Position numbers and translations under genes: made by a program. A DNA stretch of 64,000 nt from Physcomitrium patens (Eukaryota > Streptophyta > Bryopsida > Funariales > Funariaceae): NCBI RefSeq assembly GCF_000002425.4, contig NC_037269.1, positions 6,292,288-6,356,287 of the forward strand. Direction: 5' to 3'. Below are positions 21,895 through 34,588 of this stretch, piece by piece; the stretch's first letter is position 1; every line of letters starts with the position of its first letter. The notes under the pieces were generated by a model. That model saw only the letters and a program-made list of their open reading frames with translations. It ran no database searches and was not told the origin of the DNA.

Positions 21895-23228
21895 ATGGAT
21901 CACAAGAATTTCTAGTACTTTATGTCAGTATGTATTTTAAATCATTGCCAAGCCCGTTTGAGCATGTCTTTATTAAGATTTGATTTCAAGATTACATATC
22001 GACTAAAAAAACAACAAGATTTGAGAGACACCCTTTCTAAACATTCTTATAATGTACCAAAAAAAAGAGATGTATCTTTTGATCAACAAAGAATAATTCT
22101 CTTGAATCCAGAGCATTTTCATCTTCAAGTAATGAAATTCACATTGACTATTTATTCATCCCTTGTGAAACAAATCTAATCAAGTATGTCTTTTGATCTT
22201 TTTATTCATAATATCAAGAATCTTTCTTTTAAGTCCTAAGATACTTCTAAGTTTGAGTTCAAAAATAACCTATTCTATTTTGAAGATCAATTATATGTTC
22301 TAAAAGGAGAAGCATGATTATGTGTTCTTCAAGCACATGACGACTTTCCAACAACAGGATATTTTGGATACAACAAGACTTTGGAGCTTATATCCAGAGA
22401 TTTTTGGTGGCGACAAATGTAAAAAGGTGTAAAAGATTTTATTTGATGATGTAGCATTTGTTCAAGATCAAAAACTCTTCGTCATCAACCTTACAAACTT
22501 CTTCAACCATTACCTATTTCAAAACAACCATGGTCTTCTGTTTTTATAGATTTTATCATGGATCTTTTAATCTCAGGTTTTTATGATTCTATATTTTGTG
22601 ATAGTAGATCATTTTACCAAGATGGCATATTTTGTACTATGTACAAAATCTATCACATGTAAAGAAATAGCTAAACTCTTTCTTAATAATATCTATCATG
22701 AATTATCCAAGGATATTATATCCAATAGGAGAACTTAGTTTGTATCAATATTTTCGTGGACTCTTTTCAAGATTCTAAAAGTAGATATAAAACTATCTTT
22801 GACATTCTATCCTCAAACTGATGGACAAATGAAGTATGTTTATCAAGTCTTAGAATAATATTTAAGATATACCATCAACTACCAATAAGATGATTGGAAA
22901 TTTTTTTTGCCATTGGCAAAGTTTGCTTATAATAATATGGTATATTTTTCTATAAAATAAATACTTTTTTTTATCAATTATGGTTATCATCTATGACTTG
23001 ATACTTTTGACTTTTCAAAAGCTGATAATTTTGTGATGGAAGATTTGGTAAATCATTTATTAGAGCTACATGCAATCATAAAGGCATAGTTAAAAGAATC
23101 TCAAGAACAACAAAAGATCAATGCGGATGTCTTTCGAAAGGAACAACCACCATTCCACATGGATAATAAGATATGGTTACTGCATCACGATTTCAAGACC
23201 ACTCATCCTTGTGACAAGTTGGACTAAA
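21895..23228 (+). pseudogene. Family F RNase H end and integrase (element F0, left part)
   Basis: Begins within RNase H (MDHKNF, then YFMSV) and continues with SMSLLRFDFKITYR. The integrase zinc domain follows (GYNKTLELISRDFWW, about 22364), then the core with a degraded DDE set and HPQTDGQ-like LSFYPQTDGQ (about 22810), ending at DKLDY (about 23225). Many stops. The coding sequence is cut at 23228 by F1 and resumes at 29636. Its missing 5' half is element E on the minus strand (see findings). Confidence 0.8.
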
Positions 23229-23786
23229 TGTCACAAACATACACATATAAGCCAATAATTACATATATAAATAGGTAGAAGTAAGTAAAAGTAGGTAAAA
23301 GTAAATTAATTCTATAGTATTTTATATAGAAGCTTCTCAAAAGCTTTGTAGACATTGCTTTGATTTTATAGGTGTCTCTAATTGACTTTTTGGATTAGAA
23401 ACGTAGTCAACAAGTTGGCCATGTGCCACACATGTTGTTAGCTTGAAGACCAAGTTAACTATGTCACCCACACATAAAAAAATTTGCCCAGTAAATTAAG
23501 GCATGTGTCCTAAAAAGTCAATACATATTGGAGGTCCTATAAAACGTTGCTATGTAGCTCCTAGTTAGATAGTATATATAGAGACAAGAGTGAAGCCTTC
23601 TTTATTCTTATCAACTCTTTTCTTTCTTCTTGTCTAGTTTCAAGGGTCTCTACTTTTCTTATCTTTTGGCAATAGCCATTCCAGTTTCTTTCTTAATATA
23701 AATATCAAGTTATTTCTATTTTATCATCTTTCTTTGAAAGAAGTCTCACTTTTTTATTTATCTTTATTATGTCCTTGTCTTTGACA
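23229..23786 (+). repeat. 5' LTR of F1
   Basis: Starts TGTCACAAACATACACAT and ends GTCTTTGACA (558 bp). The TATA box TATATATA is at 23573 and a hairpin-forming segment lies around 23583-23612. The paralogous LTRs at 29086, 30524 and 52440-52998 (minus) align throughout. Confidence 0.85.
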
Positions 23787-23788
23787 GA

Positions 23789-23799
23789 TTGTCAAGAAT
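23789..23799 (+). promoter_or_regulatory. Predicted self-priming primer-binding site (F1)
   Basis: TTGTCAAGAAT, two bases after the LTR, pairs at 9 of 11 positions with ATTCTTATCAA (23604-23614), which starts 31 nt after the TATA box at 23573. About 20 bases on is AATATCAGAGCT, resembling the core of the plant initiator-tRNA-Met site but lacking its TGG. Confidence 0.5.
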
Positions 23800-23998
23800 A
23801 CAATTACAATATCAGAGCTTTGTCTAATCTTAATTAAGATTCGATTATCCTTTTTTTTTATAAGACATAAAACATATTAGAAGTTACAAATTACCCCTTT
23901 CTAAACTCATATTATTCTTAGTATTTTCTTTGTTCTCAAGTCCTCTCTTCTATTTGTCTTGATCAATATTAGACATCTTCTCTTTTCTAAGTTTTATT

Positions 23999-25041
23999 AT
24001 GGAGAACTTGCTGAAATGAAGAGTGCAATGGCACAAATACAAGAGCAATTAAGGAAGTTAATGCTTATAATGCATCAACTCAATTTACCACCACAAAGAG
24101 CAATAAGATTGGCAGGAAGTGAAGATGTAGAAATGATTGGAGCTGCTTCGACATTTGTACCAAATCATGTCCCTTTTCTTATGGTGGAACGTCCTTCTAG
24201 TGTTAGAAAACCAACAATTATCCTACCTAAGAAGTTTGATGGCTTCAGATCAAAGTTTAGAAGATTTATCAATCAATTACAATTTGTGATTGAACTTCAA
24301 GTCCAAAACTATTCAACTCCAGGATCGCAAGTTAGATTCATTGATATGCTTCTTTCAAATTCAGCATTATCATGATTTTTATCTTTTCTTGAATGATGAG
24401 ATCGAATATTGAATAAACTAGAAGCTTTTTTGGCGGAGTTTTGATCCATGTATGGAGAACATGATGCAATTCTTGTTGCAACCAACAAGATCCATATTTT
24501 ATGACAATGTAATCGATCAGTAATTTTGTATGCTTCACAATTTTGACAACTTACAACTGATATCAAGTGGAATGATGCTACACTTGTTAGCCAATTTCTC
24601 TACGGATTACAATATGAGGTAAAGAAATTTTTATAGATTGTAATATAAAGTAAAGAAATTGATGCTCAACTTACTTGATCCTCAAACATTGAGTCAAGCA
24701 ATTGACTTTGCTGTGAAGTGCAACAATCATCTTTTTGAATTCCGATCTGAGAACCGTACAAATGGACCTTAACATAACTATAATTCAATAACAATACCAA
24801 CATCTCTTCAACACATACATTCAAAAGTAGAGGATATGCAAATTGATGCAATATGTTTCAAACTTCTTATACAGCAAGTAAAGACTTATCATCGTCAAGA
24901 AAGATTGTGCTTATATTGTAGAGAACCTAAGTACAATGCTCAACATTGTCCAAAGAAATAACGCAACCATAAAATGAAGAGTACGGTGATCAAAAGAGAT
25001 AGCATGTCAGAAAACAAATTTGTCTAACTACAATAGGGACC
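23999..25041 (+). pseudogene. Family F gag (F1)
   Basis: An N-terminal helix MKSAMAQIQEQLRKL starts the readable frame; the E copy shows the intended start MVELIKIK, and F1 has lost one base there. KFDGFRSKFRRFINQ matches family B KFDGTRANFRGFVQQ. The zinc knuckle reads CLYCREPKYNAQHC (about 24910-24950), so the His of CCHC is Tyr. A stop at 24375 and later stops disrupt it. Confidence 0.75.
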
Positions 25042-28000
25042 GTGTGGTTAGAACCTTGTACAATACCTAGTGAAGGTCATATCCTCTCCTCAGAACCCTC
25101 TCCATGTTTTACGATAAATGTTATTCTAGGACCCAAACATCTCAAAGCCTCTGCCTTGCTAGATTCAAGAACCTCAGCATGTTTCTTAGATGTAAAATTT
25201 GCTAAAAGACATAGCATATTTTTAATAAAAAAAAATAAACCTATTCATGTAGAAGTCATAGATGGTTGTCCGTTGTCTTCAAGAAATGTTATTCATGAAA
25301 CCTTTCCTATAGAAATAGCAACTAATGATCATAATAGCTTTATAATATTTAATATCATTAGATCTCCTTGTAATCCAATCATTTTAGGTTTATCATGGCT
25401 AGAAAAATATAATCCTAAAATAGATTGGACTTTTTGTAGTTTTGATCTTTTTGAAAGTATAACTAAGAGTGTAGTTAATCAAGTAAAAAGTCATAAGTCT
25501 AATATAATTAAACCTATATTTATAGGTGCAAGTGCTTTCTTGCATGCTGTAAAAGAAGGATCACCTTGTGTCATTTATGCCACTCCTATTTCTATTGGTG
25601 GAAAGACTTCAAGTAGCATTCCAAGCCAATATCAAGATTTTTAAGATGTATTTGAGAAAATAATATGGATACTCTTTTAGAACATCATTCCTATGACTGC
25701 TCAATTGACCTTCAAGAAGGAGCACAACCACTTTTTGGACCAATCTACAATTTATCTCAAAATGAATTGGCTGAACTGAAGGAGTATATTGAAGAGAATT
25801 TTGCCAAGAACTTCATACACCATTCCAAATCTCCAGCAAGAGCTCCAATTTTATTTGTGAAGAAAAAAAATGGATCATTGCAGATGTATGTTGATTATCA
25901 AGGACTCAACAAAATCACTATCAAAAATAAGTAACCACTATCTTTGATATCTGGGCTTCTTGATCAATTGAATCAAGCTAAGATCTATACAAAAAAAGAT
26001 CTACGGGGAGCATATAATTTGGTATGCATCAAAGAAAGAGATGAATGGAAGATTGCATTTCAAATAAGATATGGATATTTTAAATACAACATCATACCTT
26101 TTGGACTTACAAATGCACCAGCAACATTTTGACACTTAATGAATGATGTCTTTCGGGAATTTTTAGATGATTTTATTGTCTATTACCTAGATGATATTTT
26201 AATCTATTCTAAGAATCCAAAAGAACATGAACTTCTTATTTGCCAAGTATAACAAAAACTAAGAGATCCAAGACTCTATGCTAAGATAAAAAAGTGTGTA
26301 TTTTATACTATTTAAGTCAACTTCTTAAGATATATCATTTCAAATGATGGAATTATGATGGATCCTAAGAAAGTTCAAACTATTATTGATTGAAAGATCC
26401 CAAAAATGATAAGAGATGTCCAATGATTTTTGGGATTTGCCAACTACTATTGGATCTTCATCAGACTTCTCTCAAGTTACAGCTCCACTTACACATTTGA
26501 CTTGCAAAGACAAACTTCAATAGAATCAAGAAGAAGAATTAGCATTTCAAGCATTGAAGATAGTCTTTGTTTCTACATCAATCTTGTATTGCATTGACTT
26601 TTCTAAGCCATTTTTTATGAAAACAGACACATCAGATTTTGCTTTGGGTGTTGTATTGTTACAAATAGGAACACATAATAAACTTCATCCAATAGCTTTT
26701 TATTCCAAAAAAATTTCAACAACCGAGATCAACTACAAAATCTATGACAAAGAACTTCTTGCAATCATGGATTCATTTTAAGAATGGCACCATTATCTAG
26801 AAGGTACTTCTAGCCTGGTCACCTTCTATATAGATCACAAGAACCTTGAATATTTTATGTCAACATGTGTTTTGAATCATTGCCAAGCCTGTTGGAATAT
26901 GTCTTTGTCAAGATTCGAATTCAAGAATACTTATCGAATAGAAAAATAACAAGGTTTGTCAGATGCACTCTCTAGATGATCTTATCTTATACCAAAGGAA
27001 AGAAATGCTACTTTTGATCAATAATGAATAATTATCTTGAAGCAAAAGCATCTACATCTTCGAGCAATGAAATCAATACTAACTTTTGATTCAACTTTCA
27101 TTAAGTAAGTTCAGTCAAGTATGTCTTCTAATTCTCTTATTCGTGATATTAAAGGAAATCCTTTAAAGTCTCATGATACTTCCAAGTTTGAATTCAAGAA
27201 GAATCTACTATATTTTGAAGGACGCTTATATATTCCAGAAGATGAAGCTCGATTGCGTGTTTTTCGAACTTGTTATGACTTTCGATCAGCATGACATTTT
27301 GGATACAATAAAACTTTGGAACTAATATCCAAGGACTTTTGGTGGCCACAAATGTGGAAAGTAGTTAAAGATTTTGTACAATCTTGTGATGTTTGCTCAA
27401 GATCAAAAACTCCTCATCATCGACCTTACGGACTTTTTCAGCCATTATATATTTCAGAACAACCATGGTCTTCTATTTCTATGGATTTCATCACGGACCT
27501 TGTAATCTCAAGTTCTTATGACTCTATATTCATGATAGTAGATTGTTTTATCAAGATGGCACATTTTGTATCATGTACAAAATATATCACAAGTGGAGAA
27601 ACATCTAAGCTCTTTCTTGACAATATTTATAGCTATCATAGATTATCCAAGGATATTATATCAGATATGGGAAATCAATTTGTATGAAGATTTTGACAGA
27701 TTCTTTTCAAGATTCTAAAAATAGATATAAAACTATCTTTGGCATTCCATCCTCAAATTGATGGACAAATAGAGCGTGTTAATCAAGTTTTGAAGTAATA
27801 TTTAAGATGTACCATTAACTACCAATAAGATGATTGGACAACTCTTTTGCCATTGGCAAAGTTTGCTTACAATAACACGGTATATTTTTCTACAAAACAA
27901 ATACCATTCTTTGCTAATTATGGTTATCATCCATGACTTGATACTTTTGACTTTTCAAAAGTTAATAATCCTACTACAAAAGATTTGGCAATTCATTTGT

Positions 28001-28517
28001 CAAAGCTATATGCAACGATGAAGGCGTAATTAAAAGAAGCTCAAGAACAACAAAAGATCAATGCGGATGTCTATCGAAAGGAACAACTACCATTCCACAT
28101 AGGTGATAAGGTATGATTACTTCGTCGCAATATCAAGACTACTCGTCTTAGTGACAAGTTGGACTATCAAAGGCTTAGACCATTTTCTATTTTTGTATAA
28201 ATCAATCCAATTGCATATCGCTTACATCTATCGGAGTCAATGAAAATCCATCTAATATTCCATGTATCTCTTCTTGAATCATACAAGACAGTGGACATAC
28301 CAAGAAGACAACAAGCTCCACCTCCTCTTATAGAAGTAGACAATAATGAAGAGTTTGAAGTGGAAGAAGTCTTAGATTCAAGGCTATGCCAAAATAAATT
28401 AAAATATCTTATCCATTGGCACAGATATGATATTAGTGAATGCACATGGAAGCCAATAAAGAATCTTATAAATGCAACAAAGGCGATGGAGGCTTTTCAT
28501 CGACAACATCTATAAAA
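25042..28517 (+). pseudogene. Family F pol: protease, RT, RNase H, integrase, chromodomain (F1)
   Basis: Protease 25042-25644 has ALLDSRTSACFLD; the catalytic DSG has become DSR. RT 25665-26500 shows [43 protein letters not shown] and an intact [11 protein letters not shown] (about 26190). RNase H is at 26554-26860, the integrase zinc domain at about 27300-27410 (VQSCDVCSRSK) and the core at 27460-27900. The C-terminal domain and chromodomain (28240-28515) have FHVSLLESYK, FEVEEVLDSR, LKYLIHWHRYD and CTWKPIKNL. Numerous stops and frameshifts. The domain order matches family B and the residues place it beside B. Confidence 0.85.
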
Positions 28518-28621
28518 ATCAAAATGAAAACATTCTTTATAAAAGAAATAAGATCTAGGGAAGATATCATTCTACTTTCAATCCTTGTTTATAGCTTCTT
28601 TGTAGTTGTGACGCTCTAGAA

Positions 28622-29044
28622 ATGGAAAACCAACAACTAGCAGATTCGATTCAAGAGCCTTTATTTGTTGACCTGCTTAATGAGACATTATGATTATCTC
28701 AACCTTTAAGATGATGCAATCAAGATGAAGATGTTTAAGAACGACATGTTCTTCCTCGAATACATGGAAAAATACAACGCGTTTGGTATCACGACCTTGG
28801 AAGGGACTCCCGATGTTTGGTGATTTTATTAGAGGTAGAAACAACTCTGAATGGTGTTCCAAATATTTTATTCGAAGGAAGTTATGAAGGCCTCAACAAT
28901 GATCAAATAACTAGGTGGTCTTCCCATCCTAGTATGGGATATTACCAATGGTTGAGAGGCCCTAACAATCATCTTCAAAGAGAACAAAGATCAAAGTATG
29001 TAGCGAATATAATTCATCGCATCATAGATTTTTTTAACATATGA
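28622..29044 (+). pseudogene. Accessory ORF downstream of chromodomain (F1 copy)
   Basis: Starts MENQQLADSIQEP; 141 codons including the stop, with a few nonsense codons in the first half. The C-terminal part is open: LVILLEVETTLNGVPN, FEGSYEGL, WSSHPSMGYYQWLRGPNNHL, QREQ, ending HRIIDFFNI. It aligns with the family B ORF at 47811-48158 (VEP/NGQPEG, WS, G-Y-WL-GP-NHL-RE, I--F). No known domain recognised. Confidence 0.7.
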
Positions 29045-29085
29045 TTACTGCTCCTCGTGGAACTCATCCCTACAAAGGGGGGTAA

Positions 29086-29635
29086 TATCATGGACATACA
29101 CATGTAATCCAATAATTACATGTATAAATAGGTAGAAATAAGTAAAAGTAGATAAAAATAAGTTAATTTTGTAGTATTTGGTATGGAAGCTTCCTAGATG
29201 CTTTATAGACGTTCCTTTGATTTTATAGGTGTCTTTAATTGAATTTTTGGATTAGAAATGTAATCAAAAAGTTGGCCATGTGCCACATATGTTGTTAGCT
29301 TGAAGACCAAGCTAACTATGTGGCCTACACATAGAAAAACTTGCCTTGTAAGTCTATCTTAAAAATTCAATACATATTGGAGGTCCTATAGAACGTCGCC
29401 ATGTAGCCCCTAGTTAGATAGTATATATAAAGACAAGAGTGAAGCCTTCTTCATTCTTATCAACTCCTTTATTGTTTCCAGTCTAGTTTCAAGGGTCTCT
29501 ACTTTTTTTGTCTTTTGGCAATAGCCATTCCAGTTTCTTTCTTAATATAAACATCAAGTTATTTCTATTTTATCATCTTTCTTTGAAAGAAGTCTCACTT
29601 GTTTATTTATCTTTATTATGTTCTTATTCTTGACA
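29086..29635 (+). repeat. 3' LTR of F1
   Basis: Starts TATCATGGACATACACATG after the purine tract ACAAAGGGGGGTAA and ends TTATTCTTGACA. Many substitutions and a few indels against 23229-23786. Confidence 0.85.
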
Positions 29636-29975
29636 CTAACATAAGATTGGACCATTTCCTATTTGTACACACATCAATCTAGTTGCATATCGTTTATACC
29701 TACCAGTGTCAATAAAAATCAATCTAGTATTCTTTATGTCTCTTCTTGAACCATACAAGATAATAGACATATCAAGAAGAAGTCAAGCTCCACCTCTTCC
29801 TATAGAAATGGACAATAATAAAGAGTTTGAAGTGAAAGAAGTCTTAGATTCAAGGCGGTGCCGAAATAAATTAAAATATCTTATCCATTGGCACAGATAT
29901 GATATTAATGAACGTACATGGAAGCTAGTAAAGAATCTTAAAAATCTAGCAAAGGTGGTGGAGTCTTTTTATTGA
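29636..29975 (+). pseudogene. Family F integrase C-terminus and chromodomain (element F0, right part)
   Basis: Direct continuation of 23228: ISYR-like block, FFMSLLEPYKIIDISRR, then chromodomain FEVKEVLDSRRCRNKLKY, IHWHRYDINERTWK. It ends with a stop at about 29973. The aromatic cage positions (Tyr/Trp in the chromodomain core) are partly preserved. Confidence 0.75.
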
Positions 29976-30093
29976 TGACATCCATCAAAATCAAGATAAA
30001 AATCTTTCCTATAAAAAAAATAAGATCTAAATAAGATAACATTCTACTTTCAATCTTTATTTTTAACTTCTTTGTAGTTGTGAAACTAAAGAG

Positions 30094-30482
30094 ATGGACA
30101 ACCTACAACTAGCAAAATTGACTGAAGAGCCTTCATTTGTTGACTTGTTAGATGAGACATTGTAATTATCACAACCTTCACAATGACGCAATCAAGATGA
30201 AGATCTTCAAGCACGACATATTTTTCTTTGAATAGATGGCGAGATACAACATGTTTGATAATTTTATTAGATGTAGGAACAACTCCTGATGGTATTTCAA
30301 ATATTTTATATGAAAGAAGTTATGAAAGCTTCAACAACAATCAAATAATAGAATGGTCTTCTTGTCCAAGTATGGGACACTATATATGGTTGAGAGGCCC
30401 TAACAACCATCTTTGAAGAGAACAAAGATCTGAGCATGTGGCAAATATAATTTGTTGCATCATAGATTTTCTCAACATATGA
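30094..30482 (+). pseudogene. Accessory ORF downstream of chromodomain (F0 copy)
   Basis: Starts MDNLQLAKLTEEPSFVDLL and keeps blocks matching F1 (CFNNFIRC-region, SYESFNNNQI, WSSCPSMGHYIWLRGP, NNHL). It ends in the same AACATATGA as F1. Stops and at least one frameshift. Its presence in a fourth copy shows the ORF is a regular part of these elements. Confidence 0.65.
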
Positions 30483-30523
30483 TGATTGCTTCTTCTAGAA
30501 CTCGTCCTTAGAAGGAGAGATAA

Positions 30524-31038
30524 TGTCTCGAACATACACATGTAAGCCAATAATTACTTGTATAAATAGATAGAAGTAAGTAAAATTGAATAAAAATAAG
30601 TTAATTCTATAATATCTTTTATAGAAGCTTCCTAGAAGCTTAATAGATATTGCTTTAACTTTATAGGTATCTATATTTAAATTTTTAGATTAAAAAAATG
30701 GTCAATAAGTTTGCCATATAATACACATACCATAAGCTTGAAGACTAAGCTAATTATGTGGCTTATACATAAAAAAACTTGTGTTATAAGTCAAGGCATG
30801 TGTCATAAAAAATCAACACATATTAGAGGTCCTATAGAATATCGCCACGTAGTCCTTAGTTAGATAGTATATATAGAGACAGGAGTGAAGTCTTCTTCAC
30901 TTTTATCAACTCTTTTCTTGCTTCTAATCTAATTTCAAGAGTCTTAAGTTTTCTTGTCTTTTGGTAATAAGCCATTTTAGCTACTTTTTAAAATACATAC
31001 TTCCTTACTTCTATTTTGTTACTCTTTCTTTAATATGG
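30524..31038 (+). repeat. 3' LTR of F0 (3' end missing)
   Basis: Starts TGTCTCGAACATACACATG after GAAGGAGAGATAA and follows the F LTR to CTCTTTCTTTAATATGG, about 45 bp short of the expected ...TTGACA end. D2 begins immediately after. Confidence 0.8.
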
Positions 31039-32370
31039 TGTCATATTGTGGTTTGGCTACTATGTAAAAATAATGTCATTATATATTTAATGTATAATTT
31101 ACTTAACAATATTATGAGAGCCATGTTATTCGATTTTAGTTGATTATAGAATGTAATTAAATTACTACTTTAAAAGAAGGTTCTTTACAAGGATTACTAT
31201 TAGAATTTGTATAACTTTATTTTTTTTTGATAGTAGCTTTTGAGATTAATTTTTTTTGATAGTAAATTTAAATATTTAGAGTCACCTTTACTAGACATTG
31301 GTGACCCTTGAAGTCTTATTTTAATTCTTTAATTTGGTATTTAGAGCATAAATTATGTAAATCTTATAAAAAAAAAAGAATTGAAGAAAGGTTTTTGTAG
31401 CAAAGGGAGTAATTAGGACACCAATATAGATGAATGGAGATGGATGATGAAAATCTCCATTCCTATTGGTTAAAAATCATGGCCAATGGACTTTGAGGAG
31501 GTTGCTCAAGGCCATATTAGAAATTAGGATTAGTTTTTTAAGACCATTTGAGCTTTGAAGGCTAAGATCAGCAAGTTTAGATTTTTGGCTATGGTTTTGG
31601 TATAAATCTTGTATGATTTGGAGTTTATATGAAGGAGATATAGGCACTCAAAGTTAAGGTGTTGATTTGGAAGCTACTATCACTCTTTTTGACATAACGC
31701 ATGCGTACGGAGGGCAATTGAGAATTGGCAAATACGAATAGAAAGAACACTCTTGTGGCCACACTTTTGCATACCACTTGCTAGATTCCAAGTGGGAGTC
31801 AAGGAGATATTAGATTTTGAAGTCAACACATGCAATCTAAGGGTAGTAAGTAATCTGATTTACTAGTAGTTGTATCTTAAGCTATATCTTGAGAAATTTG
31901 AAAAGATTTTAGCTCAAAATTTCAAGAAATGTATATATTTATGCTAATAAACTTTGTACATAAGTTTGATGGCATTTGAGTATTGGATTCTTGAAATATT
32001 AAGAAAATAGTTCTCAGATGCTTGTAAATTAGGGTTTAGAGCATCTGCTAAGATTTCTTAACTGCCAAAAGATTAGTAGTGAATTTGTAGTTGGTTTTTT
32101 TTGGAGTAAAAATTAAGGGTGAATTCTACCTATCCTATCAATTTGAGGCAAATTGAATGGTTAGATCAAGAATTATAAATTTCTAAAGTTCAAGAAGAGA
32201 AAATCTTTTGCAGAAAAAATATGTTTTGAAGGGATTTTGCTATATTTTGAATTTTATACAAAATAAAGGAGTTTTGGAAGCTAAGACAAGATACATATAA
32301 AATTTTTAGGTAAACTCTCTACAATTAGATATCCAATATATTTTTAGATAGAAAAATACGTGATACAACA
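31039..32370 (+). mobile_element. Solo LTR D2 (family D) at an inversion junction
   Basis: 1332 bp from TGTCATATTGTGG to GTGATACAACA, aligned end to end with D1. Its two flanks come from unrelated positions: F0 LTR on the left (…ATGG) and element E RNase H on the right (CCAT…). The right flank CCAT is the complement of ATGG that precedes F0 RNase H at 21895, which identifies the original duplication. Confidence 0.8.
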
Positions 32371-33087
32371 CCATATATATGGTGATTGGATTAAAAGCAC
32401 CTTCTGGATTATAACGCCATTTTTGAAAAGAATCCACAATTGTAAGATATTCTTTGTCGTGGATTTCATAGTTAATCTTGGCTATTGAAAATTTTCTAAA
32501 ATAAAAAGCTACTATGTAAAGTTTATCATCTATTCCCATTTGTGATAATATGGCACTCAAAGCAAAGTCTGATGTATCTGTTTCTATAAAAAATGCCTTA
32601 GAAAAGTTGATGTAATATAAGATTAGTGCAAAAATAAAAACTGACTTCAAAGTTTCAAAAGATGCTTTAGCTTCTTTGCTCCACTAAATTTTGTCTTTAC
32701 AAGTCAAACATATAAATAGAATTATAACTTGAAAGAATCTTTAATAAAAATCCAATAATAGTTAAAAAATCTTAAAATATATTAGACATCACTTACCATT
32801 TTTGAAATCTTCCAATCCATAATCATTTGAACTTTCTTAGGATCCATCATAAGCCTATCATTTGAAATGATGTATCCTAAAAAGTTGACTTGAGTAGTAT
32901 AGATTATACACTTTTCTATCTTGGCATAGAATCTCACATCTCTTAATTTTTGTAATACATGACAAATATGAAATTCATATTCATCTGTATTTTTAAAATA
33001 GATTAAGATGTTGTCCACATAATAAACAATAAAATCATCTAAAAAATCTCAAAAAATATCATTCATTAAATGTTGAAAAGCTATCGG
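32371..33087 (-). pseudogene. Family F RT C-terminus and RNase H (element E, left part)
   Basis: On the minus strand from 33087: FQHLMNDIF, then the RT active site read as YYVDNILIYF (second Asp changed to Asn), GYIISNDRLMMDPKKVQ, and RNase H FIETDTSDFALSAILSQM, IHDKEYLTIVDSF, FNPITIY. It stops at 32371 where LTR D2 begins; the next codons (M-DHKN) are found at 21895. The upstream part lies beyond the inserted A element at 50140. Confidence 0.8.
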
Positions 33088-34432
33088 TGTCGTATTCTAA
33101 TACGTCTATATGATGAAAATATAAATGAAGAAGATTTATTAATATTTAGTCACCTTGGGTGTTAGAAGCACTGGCCAATTCTAGTGCAAATACTGAGAGG
33201 CCAAGTTCAGTCACCCCATTATAGTCAGTCGGGGCATACTCACCAATAACAAAAAATGCTCCATTCGATTCCAATAATGGGAGTCAGCAGAAAGGGAAAG
33301 GACCAATTCAACGACGGGTGAGCCTGGTTCGAAGAGCCAATTGAATCCAATTTCAGAAGACCTCTAATCCAAGTCCTATTATGGACCTCTTATCCAATAT
33401 AAGACCTGACTTGGTCGGGCAATCCAATGTGGTCCAATTACGGGCTTCGATTTTGTTTCAGGTTGTTCCGTTCTTTGTACCGTTCCGAGAACGTCTTTTT
33501 TATAAAAAGAATCTCTAAAGGGCAAAAATGGGAGGAAAAAAGTAGAAGGTCGGTTGTTCCAATTTGGGGGAGTCCAAGGCAGAGGAATAGGATCTTCTCA
33601 TGGTTAAAGAAGAAAATTAGGATTTTAAGGGGGAGAGAGCTAGCTTCATGCTTCGGGAGAAAAAAACAAAGAATTGGGATTTTTTTTCTTTATAGGATTT
33701 TGAGAAGACTGGGACAATCGTTGCTGAAAGTCAGTGTTATATTGGTGAACTAGATTTTTTCTATAAGAGAAGAAAGGCTGGTACTCTTGATTTTTGATGA
33801 AATGAGAGATACTTTTGTGATTGAAATTCAGAGTTGTCTAGAAAGTTGAGTATACTGAATGCATCCATGGTTGTGTTAATCTGACTATATGGATAGAAGA
33901 TATCTGCCAACAGTTTAAAGAGGTATTGGGAGTTGGTAAATTGGAGGTTGTTTAGGGTTTCTATGATAACTAGGGACCTACCAATAAGGATAAGAGGAAT
34001 ATCGGTGAGCGGCCAAGGGACATCGGTGCGGATTCCAACATAGCCTCACAATCTGTAAGCGAAGTTGAACTAGAACTTCTTGAGCATTCGAAAAGGCTTG
34101 CTGAGATACTAGCGATAGATGTTTCACAACAAGTCGGAAGGACAGATTGAGGATCACAGCTTGCCGAAGTTCACGGTCTAGGATTAAGGTAATTAATGAT
34201 AAAGATAAAATATAAAATATAAAATAAAATAAAAATAATAAAAGAGATTGAAGTTATATAGGGTCTCTAGGCGTTTTATATTAGAATTAAGCTTTTACAT
34301 TGCAGTTCGATATAGATTGTATTTGGGTAGTCAAGAACCCGATAGACTGCTTGAGTATTAGCGAAACACCATACTACCTCCTACAGCCAGACACTTGGCG
34401 CGTTCTCAAGTAAGATAGCACGTAATACAACA
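33088..34432 (+). repeat. 5' LTR of the complete A element
   Basis: Starts TGTCGTATTCTAATACG and ends CACGTAATACAACA; the ends are inverted versions of each other. An R/U5-like part (34250-34432) carries TTTTATATTAG. Aligns with 7066-8298 and 48789-50139. Confidence 0.85.
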
Positions 34433-34436
34433 TAAA

Positions 34437-34453
34437 TGGTGAACCCAACGTGA
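34437..34453 (+). promoter_or_regulatory. Possible primer-binding site of family A
   Basis: TGGTGAACCCAACGTGA lies four bases after the LTR. It begins with TGG as tRNA-primed sites do and contains CCCAACGTG, as in plant tRNA-Lys sites, but with an insertion relative to TGGCGCCCAACGTG. The A1 copy reads TGGTGAACTCGACGTG. The tRNA assignment is tentative. Confidence 0.35.
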
Positions 34454-34588
34454 AAGCTTGAGGTAGAAGGTATTGGATTTCATTTGATTTTATTTTTATG
34501 GAGAACAAAAATAGAAATTTTGAAGGATCTTTGGGAGGAGTTTCTAGTGGGGGTTCTTTTAAAGGATAAGGTATGCACATGGATCCGT

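Larger units (their letters stand above)
23229..29635 (+). mobile_element. Ty3/gypsy chromovirus F1 (family F, full length, decayed)
   Basis: LTRs at 23229-23786 and 29086-29635, with leader, gag, pol with chromodomain and accessory ORF in between. The target duplication is CTAAA (23224-23228) against CTAAC (29636-29640). Removing the element restores the integrase C-terminal codons of F0 (TTGGACTAAC..AGATTGGACC, compare 28157). The LTRs differ at roughly one position in ten by eye, so it is clearly older than B1. Confidence 0.85.

Noticed and set aside
25031-25044. Stop-codon readthrough (TAG GGA) as the gag-pol strategy
   Set aside because: Protease and RT are in the -1 frame relative to gag in B1, so simple readthrough would not reach them.
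31039-32370. D2 as an ordinary solo-LTR insertion
   Set aside because: Its flanks belong to different places of the F element; the matching flank of its right end is at 21895, so a rearrangement is required.
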